A stretch of DNA of 64,000 nucleotides from Bacteroidota bacterium (GTDB lineage: Bacteria > Bacteroidota > Bacteroidia > Cytophagales > Cytophagaceae): positions 124,001 through 188,000 of the forward strand of contig JAEVZS010000009.1 in NCBI GenBank assembly GCA_023392125.1, given 5' to 3'. Every line of letters begins with the position of its first letter. Within the stretch, counting starts at the first letter, position 1. Both the position numbers and the translations under genes were made by a program. The notes under the pieces are model-generated. The model worked only from the letters and a program-made list of their open reading frames with translations. It did not search any database and was not told where the DNA came from. Positions 44,197 to 53,136 of this stretch are shown one piece after another.

Positions 44197-44682
44197 TCAG
44201 AAAAGATCTTTAAGGGCAACCTGCTCTTTTATTTCAAAAGGAACCTTTTTGCTGAATATGAGCCAGCTGCCTTTGACAAAACCGTTAGCGCTCAACGTTA
44301 CAGAATTGCCAAACAGCATTGCCAGACCATCTTTGACAAGATTAAGCCGGTTTTCGGCTTCTACTACGACCAGTACTGGTAGTTTCTCACTTGAGTTTCG
44401 GGGAATGGTTACTTTTTCAAGGAAACGAAACGAGCCGATATATTCGTCATTTTTATACAGCTTTCCTTTTTTGATTGATGCTTTAATGGTTCTGCGGGAA
44501 GTGTTTTCAATATCAGCAGTAAAAGCAATGGTAATCTTACGGTTTTTGATTTGCTTTATCTGAAAATCACTGATATTTTTCAGCTGAATACTTTGTCCGT
44601 TTGCTTCCTGCCCGATGGTAAACAATATAATGCCAGTTATAACGAATAGCAGGAATCCGTATTTTTTTATCATTTTTTTCAT
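44197..44682 (-). CDS. LEA2/WHy-like small envelope protein
   Basis: 161 residues. N-terminal hydrophobic segment (YGFLLFVITGIILFTIG), signal-like or an anchor, then a beta-sandwich suggestive of the LEA type 2 / water-stress (WHy) fold: FQIKQIKNRKITIAFTADIENTSRRTI followed by KLYKNDEYIGSFRFLEKVTIP. No catalytic motif. It is in a minus-strand run with the helicase-like gene downstream and the CvfB-like gene upstream (66 bases). LEA2 assignment is from pattern only. Confidence 0.65.
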   Translation of the reverse strand: MKKMIKKYGFLLFVITGIILFTIGQEANGQSIQLKNISDFQIKQIKNRKITIAFTADIENTSRRTIKASIKKGKLYKNDEYIGSFRFLEKVTIPRNSSEKLPVLVVVEAENRLNLVKDGLAMLFGNSVTLSANGFVKGSWLIFSKKVPFEIKEQVALKDLF

Positions 44683-44748
44683 AGTAAAGGATTCAGTATG
44701 TCTAAACGCTCCCGAGTTTCAAAACGTACCAATATTGCCTGATCCGGA

Positions 44749-45582
44749 TTATATCAAACGGATACCATCAGCCTCAAGAAGTATTTTTCTTTCTCTATAC
44801 AAAGCTCCGACTGCTTTTTTAAATGCTTTCTTGCTCATTTGCAGTCTGTCTCTGATCTCATCCGGATGGCTCTGGTCATTTAAATGCAGGTAACCTTCAT
44901 TTTGCACAAGATAGTCCATAAGTCGCTGAGCATCTGCGTCGATCTGAGTGTACCCGGGAATCTGCAAGCTGACATCAATTTTCTTATCCTCGCGGATCAT
45001 TTTGATATATCCGGTTGTCCGCTCGCCCGGTTGCAGATTCCGGTATATTTCGTTGTGATACAAAAGCCCTTTAAAACGGTTGTTGATAATTACGTTTACC
45101 CCGATTTCTGACGAGTCTCCGATAAGAAGCTCAACCTGCTGCCCTTTTTCAAGCCCGTTGCTGTCTCTTTCGAGAAAATGTTCGATTTGGCATGAAGCCA
45201 CGAGGCGTTCGCTTTCTTCATCCAGAAACAGGTATACAAGATAATAGCTGCCTTTAGTCATTTTTCTGTTCTGCTCACTAAACGGCACCATCAGATCCTT
45301 TTCAAGGCCCCAGTCGAGAAAAACGCCATACTTATTTACATCCACAACTTTCAGGCACGCAAACTCGTTGACCTGCAGTCTGGGAGTGAGGGTGGTCGCA
45401 ATTGGCAAATCCTCCGAATCTTTATATATAAAAACATCAATTTCCTCACCCGGGCTTAGATTTTCTGGTACATACTTATTGGGAAGAAGCACGGCAGACC
45501 TGTCATCCTCGTGACCAAGATACAGGCCATGAGGGCTTGTTCTCAAAACTTTAAGCCTGTTTATTTTTCCGATATCAAACAT
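44749..45582 (-). CDS. CvfB-like S1 RNA-binding protein
   Basis: 277 residues. Three S1/OB-like domains (GKINRLKVLRTSPHGLYLG, NEFACLKVVDVNKYGVFLDWG, GVNVIINNRFKGLLYHNEIY), followed by a C-terminal winged helix (HPDEIRDRLQMSKKAFKKAV). This matches the conserved virulence factor B architecture of Firmicutes and Bacteroidota, an RNA-binding regulator. Cytoplasmic. Divergent from the MutT pair. Confidence 0.92.
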   Translation of the reverse strand: MFDIGKINRLKVLRTSPHGLYLGHEDDRSAVLLPNKYVPENLSPGEEIDVFIYKDSEDLPIATTLTPRLQVNEFACLKVVDVNKYGVFLDWGLEKDLMVPFSEQNRKMTKGSYYLVYLFLDEESERLVASCQIEHFLERDSNGLEKGQQVELLIGDSSEIGVNVIINNRFKGLLYHNEIYRNLQPGERTTGYIKMIREDKKIDVSLQIPGYTQIDADAQRLMDYLVQNEGYLHLNDQSHPDEIRDRLQMSKKAFKKAVGALYRERKILLEADGIRLI

Positions 45583-45723
45583 AATGGCAAAGGTACTTAT
45601 TTAACAGATATAAATGCAGAATTAAGGGGAATTCCGGCAGGTTCTGTTGTAATCCGGCATCCTGTTATCAACCATAGACAGGACAGATTACGTATAGACT
45701 TGTATCACCAAACCATAGTGCTT

Positions 45724-46113
45724 ATGCTTCAGGTTGCATGTGCGGTTATAATGAAAGAAAACAAGATTCTTTGTGCGCAAAGAAGTGAGCTGATGCGCCA
45801 TCCGTTGAAATGGGAGTTTCCGGGCGGGAAAGTGGAAAAAAACGAGCGCCTGGATATGTGTATTGTAAGAGAGGTAAAAGAAGAGCTGAATCTGGACATT
45901 TCGGTTCATAAGCTGCTTACAAAAACTTTCCATGACTATGGAAATGGCAACTCCGTCTGTATTCACCCATTCGTATGTTATATCATTTCCGGCAATATGT
46001 CTCTTCTTGAGCATAAAGCCGTACGCTGGCTCCGATCCGATGAATTATATGTACTGGACTGGGTGCAGGGAGATTTGCCGGTAGTTGCTGAAGTAGTCAG
46101 CTTCTATCAATAG
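45724..46113 (+). CDS. MutT-type Nudix hydrolase, first of a tandem pair
   Basis: 129 residues from the ATG at 45724; upstream extension of the frame overlaps the promoter region of the divergent gene and is not part of the family. Nudix box GKVEKNERLDMCIVREVKEEL satisfies G-x5-E-x7-REUxEE. The CAQR and PLKWEFPGGK segments are typical of 8-oxo-dGTP diphosphatase MutT. Likely removes oxidised nucleotides from the pool. The second copy starts 51 bases after its stop. Confidence 0.9.
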   Translation: MLQVACAVIMKENKILCAQRSELMRHPLKWEFPGGKVEKNERLDMCIVREVKEELNLDISVHKLLTKTFHDYGNGNSVCIHPFVCYIISGNMSLLEHKAVRWLRSDELYVLDWVQGDLPVVAEVVSFYQ

Positions 46114-46164
46114 TTGTTTTTTTGACAGATTGTACTAGATTCGCAGAAAGAACAGACAGATACT

Positions 46165-46575
46165 ATGATAGAAGCAGCATGCGCAGTAATCGTCAGAGAG
46201 GACAGGATTTTTTGTGCACAGCGCAGTGAAAAAATGCGCCATCCGTTGAAATGGGAATTTCCGGGCGGAAAAGTAGAAAAGCATGAAAGTCCCCGGGCCT
46301 GTATTGTGCGGGAAATAATGGAAGAGCTGCGGGTACCCATTAAAGTGCAGAAATCGCTGACACCAACTGTCTTTGACTATGGCAATGATTACCAGGTACG
46401 TCTGTATCCTTTTGTATGCAGACTTGTTTCCGGCGAACCCGTTCTTACAGAGCATAAGCAATATCGCTGGCTCAGGCCAGATCAGCTGTCTGATCTTGTA
46501 TGGCTTGAAGGAGATATACCTGTGGTACAAGCCCTGTTATCTGCCAGTGCTACCGGTCTTATACTGTCTGAATAG
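46165..46575 (+). CDS. MutT-type Nudix hydrolase, second of a tandem pair
   Basis: 136 residues. The Nudix box GKVEKHESPRACIVREIMEEL is complete. It is a clear paralogue of the preceding gene: 23 identical bases occur in both (45793-45815 and 46234-46256) around the RHPLKW codons, and protein similarity continues along the whole chain. The C-terminus has an extra tail (SASATGLILSE). Followed after three bases by the DUF2721 gene. Substrate may have diverged from 8-oxo-dGTP. Confidence 0.9.
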   Translation: MIEAACAVIVREDRIFCAQRSEKMRHPLKWEFPGGKVEKHESPRACIVREIMEELRVPIKVQKSLTPTVFDYGNDYQVRLYPFVCRLVSGEPVLTEHKQYRWLRPDQLSDLVWLEGDIPVVQALLSASATGLILSE

Positions 46576-46578
46576 GCC

Positions 46579-46980
46579 ATGGAAAAACTTCATCTGACAA
46601 CTCCGGCACTGCTGTTTCCGACAATTTCGCTTTTACTGCTTGCATACACCAATCGCTATATAGCTATCAGCAATCGAATCCGGCTGCTGCATTCCACTTA
46701 TAAAGATGAAAAAAGCTCATTGATACTCCGGCAGATCATCATTTTGAAAAAAAGAATTTTTCTGATAAGAAATATGCAGCAATTCGGAATAGGAGGGATG
46801 TTTAGTTCTGCTTTGTCAATGTTTCTGCTATACGCTTCACAAATTATATGGGCCCAGCTGTTTTTCGGAGCAAGTCTTATTACCATCCTTGTTTCACTGG
46901 CTCTCTGCAGCTATGAAATTTATCTTTCCAACAAAGCTCTCATGGTGCAGCTGAGTGATATTGAAAAAGAATTGCTGTAA
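46579..46980 (+). CDS. DUF2721 membrane protein
   Basis: 133 residues. Three predicted membrane segments: ALLFPTISLLLLAYTN, FGIGGMFSSALSMFLLYA and LFFGASLITILVSLALCSY. The central polar stretch NRIRLLHSTYKDEK and LRQIIILKKRIFLIRNM matches the DUF2721 pattern. Function unknown. Begins three bases after the second mutT; its stop is two bases from the convergent OmpA gene. Confidence 0.85.
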   Translation: MEKLHLTTPALLFPTISLLLLAYTNRYIAISNRIRLLHSTYKDEKSSLILRQIIILKKRIFLIRNMQQFGIGGMFSSALSMFLLYASQIIWAQLFFGASLITILVSLALCSYEIYLSNKALMVQLSDIEKELL

Positions 46981-46982
46981 TA

Positions 46983-48017
46983 TCAGAAAAGAATAAGTTC
47001 CACACGCCTGTTCATATGGCGCAACTCTTCATCATTATTATCTGCAATCGGCCTGGATCCGCCAAATCCGTATATAAAAATTCTTTCAGGTTTGATTCCT
47101 CTGTATACAAGATAATTTTTGACCTGTTTTACACGAAGAATTGATAGTTTTTGCAAATTATCCGGATTGCCCAGTGCATCCGTATGTCCTTCAAGCCGTA
47201 TACGCCTGGATGAATACTGAAGGAGCCAGGCTGCCAGCGAGTCAAGAGCCTCAAAAGACCCGGGACTCAGACAATCGCTTCCCATTTCAAAACGAATAAA
47301 AGGAAGATCAAATTTTTCTTCTTTCTCTCCTGCAAGAGTTTTCGTTTCCCCTGATTCAGCTTTATGGTTTTCGATCAGAACAAAAGTGATATCATCAATC
47401 GCCAGATAGTGGCGGGTATCGCCTGATACAGCTATTTCGACCAGACCACCCAATGTACCCGACGGCCATTCTACACTGTTTTCGAACCACGCAAGATGAT
47501 TTTGCGGATCATAAAATACACTGCTCACTTCTTTTTTATTAATCAAAATACGGACTGCAGAAAAACCTTCATGAGTATCGGAATCATTTGTATAAACCGG
47601 CAGATGGCAGAAGTGTAATGTGAAACGGTAACGCGAATGAGGAGAAACCTCGACATAGGACCGCCATATTTTTTTATTTTCCGCTTGTCTGCTAAGCAGG
47701 TAAAAGCCTTTACCATTGGTATGATCCCCAGGTATCTGATAGTTACAATCAGCTATCTGTAGTTTTCGGGTAAGCGTAAAATACCCAGGAAGAGGATTAT
47801 CTTCAGAATAATTAAGATCACTGAAAAAACCCTGATGCCCGTTCTCAAAATTACCATTCAGAATCCTGTTAATATGTTCAAGCTTTCGCTGACCGGAAGC
47901 ATTCAGCACCATCAGATTTATCAGGAGCACAGGTAAAATCAGCATGTACATTGACTCTAAGCTATCCTGCATACTCAGCCGGAAAAACAGTATACCATTA
48001 GTATCTGAACGATTCAT
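46983..48017 (-). CDS. OmpA-family protein with N-terminal galactose-binding-like domain
   Basis: 344 residues. The start overlaps the stop of the histidine kinase gene by ATGA (48014-48017), which favours translational coupling, although the signal-like segment MYMLILPVLLINLMVLNASGQ begins at residue 24 (ATG at 47948 is the alternative). Residues 45-215 form a beta domain (NGNFENGHQGFFSDLNYSED, GKGFYLLSRQ, LVEIAVSGD...YLAIDDI) like carbohydrate-binding folds. Residues 230-344 are an OmpA peptidoglycan-binding domain: RIRLEGHTDALGNPDNLQKL, LRVKQVKNYLV, GFGGSRPIADN, MNRRVEL. It should link the outer envelope to peptidoglycan. Confidence 0.85.
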   Translation of the reverse strand: MNRSDTNGILFFRLSMQDSLESMYMLILPVLLINLMVLNASGQRKLEHINRILNGNFENGHQGFFSDLNYSEDNPLPGYFTLTRKLQIADCNYQIPGDHTNGKGFYLLSRQAENKKIWRSYVEVSPHSRYRFTLHFCHLPVYTNDSDTHEGFSAVRILINKKEVSSVFYDPQNHLAWFENSVEWPSGTLGGLVEIAVSGDTRHYLAIDDITFVLIENHKAESGETKTLAGEKEEKFDLPFIRFEMGSDCLSPGSFEALDSLAAWLLQYSSRRIRLEGHTDALGNPDNLQKLSILRVKQVKNYLVYRGIKPERIFIYGFGGSRPIADNNDEELRHMNRRVELILF

Positions 48018-50077
48018 GACGATAGCTTAAACGATAAATCATCAGCCGAATACTGCTCATCGGAAATATTGCTGTCCGGATGTATATCCGGCAAGAAAAC
48101 CGTGAAGCAGGTACCTTTGTTAACCTCACTAAGAACGTTAATCTTTCCCCCCATATTTTCAATCTGGGTTTTGCAGGTATACAGGCCCAGGCCTTTTCCG
48201 GGCAGATTAATATGGAAACGCTGATATGGCTGAAAGATTTTTTCTTTATACTGGAGCAGGTCTATACCTATACCGTGATCCCTGAATTCGAGACAAATAA
48301 ACTCTTCGGATCTGTACGAACGAATCTCGATGGTGGGGGGTATACGTTCTCTATGATACTTAAGTCCGTTGCTGATGAGATTAAAAAAAATATTCTTGAT
48401 ATACACCTGAACCACATAACCTGAGGGAGCATGATGAAAATCGGTTGTAATAGTTCCGCCCGATTTTTCAAATTCATGCTTCAGTATTGACAGGACGTTA
48501 ATGAAAATCGCCTCAAAATACACTTCTTCATAAAGCGAATTTGCATTCTGATGATGATCCAGCAGGGTGCTCAGATCTTTAAGAATGGAGTCAACTTTTA
48601 CTGCTGATTCCTGGATATTCTGGATAATGGTGACGTTGAGCGGATCATTGTAATCTTCTTTATTGAAAATACTGCATAGTCCGAGCAGGGTAGCTACAGG
48701 ACCTCTCAGATTATGAGCAGTGACATTGGCAAACTGCTCCAGCCGGAAATTCCGGTCATTTAGCTCTTTATTCGTTCTCAATAGCTCATTCGTCCTTTTT
48801 TTTACTTTCTTTTCCAACCGTTCATGCTGATTTTCGAGCAGCTTGTTTTTCTCCTCAATCAGATCATTTTTTCTGGTAAGTTCCAGTGTTCGCTGAAGAA
48901 CCTTTTTTTCCAGCCTTTTCTTTTGCAATACAAGAATCTCTTCCTGCTTTCTCTTTAGCTTTTTAACCCTGTCTATCAAAGCGAGATTGAAAAAGAAAAT
49001 CTCGAAAATTGAACCGATCTGGAATACGTTGTCAGTAAACACATTTACTTCTACAAAGCCATTGAGCACCCCCATATAGACAACTACAGAAAGGAAAAAA
49101 GCGAAGACACCCGCGAAAAAGTAGGAACTGGTTTTTCGGTCGTTTTTTTTGTAAAGCAGAATCCCCGCGAGGAGCGGAAAAAATGGAAACAAGGTGACAA
49201 TTCCCAAAAATGGAATTTCCAGCGAAGGATGATTGGTAAGTGACCAGCCGATGACAATAACTCCATATATGACGTAATAGGAGCGGAAAAGCCAATGTAA
49301 CCCTTTGCTGTGCTGTTTGATATTCAGAAGGCTTTCAATAAAAAACAGATTGAATAACGCGCATAGGAGCGTCAGTGACGCCCATTGGTTTAATTCGGGC
49401 AGATCCGGCCATACATATTTAAAAAGGTAACCATAATGTAAAAAGGACACGCAGACTGTACCCAGAATCGAGAGTGCATAAAGAATAAAAAGGGGATTTC
49501 GCAGCCACGTATAAATACCAGCAGACAAAAGGCAGGTGATCAGCATAATGCCGAAATATAGAAAATGGAAAGCTGTATTATTCTGAATAAGCTGTATAAA
49601 CTCCTGAAAGGAATACAGGTGAATCGGTACTTTCATCGAGCCTTTGGTGACTACTTCGATACACACAAGTTCGGTACTGTCCGGAATCTCCAGATTGGCA
49701 AAGATATAGTCAAAACTTCGCCGGGAATATGGATAGCGATCACCTGTATACGCAAAAGGGAGAAAGCGGCCGTTTTGCAGAGGGTGGACGACTATATGAT
49801 CGATAAACGCGTTTTCAAATACAATAACACTCTTATCTTCAAAACCCTTCTTTTCAAGAAGAATCCACAGGCGTCCTTTCATAAGCCCCAGGTTGACCCC
49901 TTTATCCGTCTTGTGAAACTCTTCCGGCGTCATGCTGAATTGCCGGACTATCTGCTCTCTCGAATACTTCTCATCCGGATCGGCAAAATAAAATAATTCC
50001 GGCTGAGTTCCGGCCCATGCAGGCAGGCGCTGCATGAGAAACAGTATAAGGACAATCAAAATCCTTCGTAATTTCAT
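48014..50077 (-). CDS. 7TM-DISM sensor histidine kinase
   Basis: 687 residues from the ATG at 50077, chosen because a signal peptide follows (MKLRRILIVLILFLMQRLPA); an ATG at 50107 is possible. Periplasmic 7TMR-DISMED2-like domain at about 25-160, seven membrane helices at about 165-370, then a long coiled coil (KQEEILVLQKKRLEKKVLQR). The H box is FANVTAHNLRGPVATLLG (His455), N box NLISNGLKYH, and G boxes DHGIGID and GKGLGLYTC. No receiver domain and no regulator gene nearby. DISM domains often bind extracellular carbohydrate, so a sugar signal is plausible. Coupled to the OmpA gene downstream. Confidence 0.9.
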   Translation of the reverse strand: MKLRRILIVLILFLMQRLPAWAGTQPELFYFADPDEKYSREQIVRQFSMTPEEFHKTDKGVNLGLMKGRLWILLEKKGFEDKSVIVFENAFIDHIVVHPLQNGRFLPFAYTGDRYPYSRRSFDYIFANLEIPDSTELVCIEVVTKGSMKVPIHLYSFQEFIQLIQNNTAFHFLYFGIMLITCLLSAGIYTWLRNPLFILYALSILGTVCVSFLHYGYLFKYVWPDLPELNQWASLTLLCALFNLFFIESLLNIKQHSKGLHWLFRSYYVIYGVIVIGWSLTNHPSLEIPFLGIVTLFPFFPLLAGILLYKKNDRKTSSYFFAGVFAFFLSVVVYMGVLNGFVEVNVFTDNVFQIGSIFEIFFFNLALIDRVKKLKRKQEEILVLQKKRLEKKVLQRTLELTRKNDLIEEKNKLLENQHERLEKKVKKRTNELLRTNKELNDRNFRLEQFANVTAHNLRGPVATLLGLCSIFNKEDYNDPLNVTIIQNIQESAVKVDSILKDLSTLLDHHQNANSLYEEVYFEAIFINVLSILKHEFEKSGGTITTDFHHAPSGYVVQVYIKNIFFNLISNGLKYHRERIPPTIEIRSYRSEEFICLEFRDHGIGIDLLQYKEKIFQPYQRFHINLPGKGLGLYTCKTQIENMGGKINVLSEVNKGTCFTVFLPDIHPDSNISDEQYSADDLSFKLSS

Positions 50078-50144
50078 AGCGGAAATCAGATAAGCGTCTG
50101 TCATCAATATATTGGAGTCAACGCTTGCCGGAATATGAGGGGTT

Positions 50145-50798
50145 TTACTTTAAATCGTTCCATGACAACTGAGTATAGTCGTCTACAAATTTGATAATGT
50201 TGGAGTAATCAGAAAACTCTTCTTCATTATGTACTGTTTTTATTACCACACATTGCATACCTGCATTCAATGCAGTTTCAACCCCTTTAGGCGAATCCTC
50301 AAATACAATACAATTCTCCGGTGCATAATTTAATGCTTTGGCTGCCAGAAGAAAAGTTTCCGGATGAGGTTTGCTGTGTGTCACATCATCTGCTGTCACT
50401 ACGGCCTTAAAATATTGTGACAGGTTGAGATTGTCCACGACAAAATGTACATTAAAGGGTATACCAGCCGTACCTATAGCCATGGGGACTGATTTCTGGT
50501 GTGCTTCATTCAACAGATTTTCAAGTCCGGCTATTAGTTTCAGATGCGGCCTGTATACTTCCTGGTAGCGTCTTTCTTTTTCAATTGAGAATTCTGCCAT
50601 TTCTGCCAGTGTATAGCGACCTTTTCCAAAAATTCGCTCAATAACTTCTTCGTTTTTGCCATACAAATGGCTTTTTACCACTTCATACGGAAGGTTGGCG
50701 CCCAGATCTTTATTGAGAAAGTCAAACCATACATCCAGATGGAAAGACATATCATCAATCAGGGTTCCATTCATGTCAAATATAAAAGCCTTATTCAT
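50145..50798 (-). CDS. HAD-family phosphatase, beta-phosphoglucomutase-like
   Basis: 217 residues. HAD core with cap C1: motif I DMNGTLID, motif II in GTAGIP, motif III lysine in HSKPHPETFL, motif IV EDSPKGVETALNAG. In motif I the second Asp (acid/base) of DxDGT is Asn. The rest of the active site is kept, and the cap resembles beta-PGM. This Asn form occurs in some HAD families, but catalysis should be slow or altered. Substrate unknown; a sugar phosphate is a guess. Minus-strand neighbour of the histidine kinase. Confidence 0.88.
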   Translation of the reverse strand: MNKAFIFDMNGTLIDDMSFHLDVWFDFLNKDLGANLPYEVVKSHLYGKNEEVIERIFGKGRYTLAEMAEFSIEKERRYQEVYRPHLKLIAGLENLLNEAHQKSVPMAIGTAGIPFNVHFVVDNLNLSQYFKAVVTADDVTHSKPHPETFLLAAKALNYAPENCIVFEDSPKGVETALNAGMQCVVIKTVHNEEEFSDYSNIIKFVDDYTQLSWNDLK

Positions 50799-50861
50799 AT
50801 TGTGTTTTGAGAAAGTGTGTTTGTGTACGAATTAACCGGGTTGCCAGTCATCGCAAATGTA

Positions 50862-52943
50862 TTACATTTTTATAATGGTGAACTCAACTCTCCGGTTTTT
50901 TCGCCGGTTTTCTTCCGAATCATTGGGAAATAACGGACGGTCTCCTGCATATCCCTTGCCGGAAATTCTTTCGTCAGCAATCCCCTTCGACACCAGATAT
51001 TTTTTTACTGACTGCCAGCGGTCTTCACTCAACTGCAGATTTTTTTCACTCCACTCCGGATGATCAGTATGCCCTCCCAGCTCTATTTCAATGGCAGGAT
51101 TTTCTCTGAGCAGGGTTGCCAGACGATTCAGTTCCGGATAAGACTCAGGCTTCAGCTCAGCATTGCCCCGGTAGAAAAAAACATTGTACATTTGAACAGG
51201 TGTACCGATCTCAATAGGAGTGAGGAGAAGATCCCGCTCTATTTCCTGATATTCTCTCTGTTCGAGACTGCTGAGATCAAGAAAGCCGCTGACACTGTAA
51301 AACCCGTGTTTTAAAGCAAAAAAACTAAACTCGTGTCCGTATGGAAGAACAATCTTGTAATATCCGTCATTCTTGCCGGAACGAGCCGTTCCGGCCTGTT
51401 TCTCTCCGTTTATCTGACTATACTGAATATCGGTCTGAACAGGCTCCAGTGTTTTGCTATTGAGCACTTTGCCGTGTACAAGCACCACCGGATTGGGCTT
51501 ATTGGGTTCCGGCTGCCTGATGCGAAATATATCCTGCCGGCCTATGGACTGGTCACTGGAAACAAAATAGGCATAATCACCGGAGGCCGGAACCGAATAA
51601 TAGGCATCATACCCAGGTGAATTAACCGGCATCCCGATATTATAAGGCTCCGACCAGTTTTCCCAGGTATCATCCAGCCGTCTCGTTACAAAAATATCAT
51701 TTTTACCATAGCCAGGATGACCGGTCGAGCTGAAATACAGCGTCCTGCCATCTGATGCCAGAAACGGCGAAAGCTCTATGCCCGGAGTATTTACTGCTTT
51801 ACCGATGTTTTTTGGCACTGACCAGGTTTGATCATTCATCAGAAAGGAAACATAAATATCTCTGGATCCATATGAATCGTCGCGTTCTACGGCCATGAGT
51901 ATTACATTGCCATCATTGCTGAGAAAGTATTCGTTGAATGAGCTTTTATTATAAAAACTGCGAATCCTGACATCAACCGGCGCACTCCAGTCATCGCCGT
52001 TTTTGTGGCTTACGGATATACCCATGGCTCTTTGAGTACCGTCTTTGCCATAGGTATTCATCAATAGCAATGTATTGCCATCCGGAGTAACCGAGCATAC
52101 GGCATTCGGATCATCCGTATTGACCGGGCTTCCGATATTCCGGGCTTTTTGCCACTGACCGTTTTTAAGCTCAGAATAATATACATCCTGCAGATCTCCC
52201 GCACCACCGGTATTCTGGGGATGCATTCTGCGGGTAAAAAAAAGTCCTTTTCCGTCCGGAGTAACAACAGGGGTCAGCTCATCCGAGTCCGTATTGACAG
52301 CCGCTCCCAGATTTACAGCCTTTTCCGGATAATACAGGTCCCGGGCAAGACGTATAGGCAGCTTTTTGCCTTTGATACTAAAGTCCCTTATACTAACCGT
52401 ACTGTTTCCGGACGCACAAAAACCAAAAGACTTACCCTGCAAATGTTCAATGCTCTCCTTATAAACCGGATGTCCGTTGATCAGATAATGGATTTCTGTT
52501 CCTTTCTTATCAATCTGCAATACGTTTTTGTCAAGCTTGATTCTTATGGAAGCAGAAGGGGACTTGATTTCAGAAGCTTTGCCCTTGCGCACGCGCGATA
52601 TGCTGTATTGAATATTCTGAATATAAAAGTAGTTGGCATTGGCTTCGTCAATACTGCCCCATATCAGCCCGTATTTGCTGCCGGGCTTTTTGGAATTAAA
52701 TTCTACAGATAGTGAAAAATCCGAATGATGATCCAGCTGGTTAATATACTGGGTTATATAATTATTCAGAGGCCCCTGATGCTGAATCCTGTATTCTCCA
52801 TTACTGATGGACGTCTGATTGTAGGTGTCATTGGGTAATAACCAGGCATTGCGGTTATCGGAAAAGTCATCATGATACACAATATCCTGTGCACATACAA
52901 TAAACTGCAGCAGAATAAAAACTAAAGAAAATAACTCTTTCAA
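50862..52943 (-). CDS. OmpA-family protein with PD40 beta-propeller and N-terminal lectin-like domain
   Basis: 693 residues. TTG start at 52943: the signal peptide (MKELFSLVFILLQFIVCAQ) begins there, and an in-frame stop lies nine bases upstream. Residues 20-195 look like a concanavalin/DUF1080-type sandwich (YHDDFSDNRNAWLLPNDTYN, YGLIWGSIDE). PD40 repeats at about 205-470 include TPDGKGLFFTRR, TPDGNTLLLMN, SDGRTLYFSSTGHPGYGKND. A carboxypeptidase-regulatory-like domain (VVLVHGKVLNSKTLEP) precedes the OmpA domain (ELGGHTDHPEWSEKNLQLS, RISGKGYAGDRPLFPND). This is a full PorE-type layout, unlike the protein at 16623-18170. It would bind peptidoglycan and span to an outer-membrane partner. Confidence 0.88.
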   Translation of the reverse strand: MKELFSLVFILLQFIVCAQDIVYHDDFSDNRNAWLLPNDTYNQTSISNGEYRIQHQGPLNNYITQYINQLDHHSDFSLSVEFNSKKPGSKYGLIWGSIDEANANYFYIQNIQYSISRVRKGKASEIKSPSASIRIKLDKNVLQIDKKGTEIHYLINGHPVYKESIEHLQGKSFGFCASGNSTVSIRDFSIKGKKLPIRLARDLYYPEKAVNLGAAVNTDSDELTPVVTPDGKGLFFTRRMHPQNTGGAGDLQDVYYSELKNGQWQKARNIGSPVNTDDPNAVCSVTPDGNTLLLMNTYGKDGTQRAMGISVSHKNGDDWSAPVDVRIRSFYNKSSFNEYFLSNDGNVILMAVERDDSYGSRDIYVSFLMNDQTWSVPKNIGKAVNTPGIELSPFLASDGRTLYFSSTGHPGYGKNDIFVTRRLDDTWENWSEPYNIGMPVNSPGYDAYYSVPASGDYAYFVSSDQSIGRQDIFRIRQPEPNKPNPVVLVHGKVLNSKTLEPVQTDIQYSQINGEKQAGTARSGKNDGYYKIVLPYGHEFSFFALKHGFYSVSGFLDLSSLEQREYQEIERDLLLTPIEIGTPVQMYNVFFYRGNAELKPESYPELNRLATLLRENPAIEIELGGHTDHPEWSEKNLQLSEDRWQSVKKYLVSKGIADERISGKGYAGDRPLFPNDSEENRRKNRRVEFTIIKM

Positions 52944-53136
52944 TATAAACTATTTACAGTATTCTTAACGATTGCTGACTAAATTTAGATATTTCAGCCA
53001 TCAAAACAGCAATGTGCTCTGATTTATTTAAGGTAAAACAACCTGATTCAAACCTGCAATTACTCTTTTTTACAGGCAGCTCTTCACCGAAAAACTGCAT
53101 GAAAGCTTCTTTTCAGAAGATAATAAAACCCGAGTA

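Noticed and set aside
45511..45723. Upstream part of the first MutT frame
   Set aside because: Overlaps the start of the divergent CvfB-like gene; the Nudix fold begins at the ATG at 45724.
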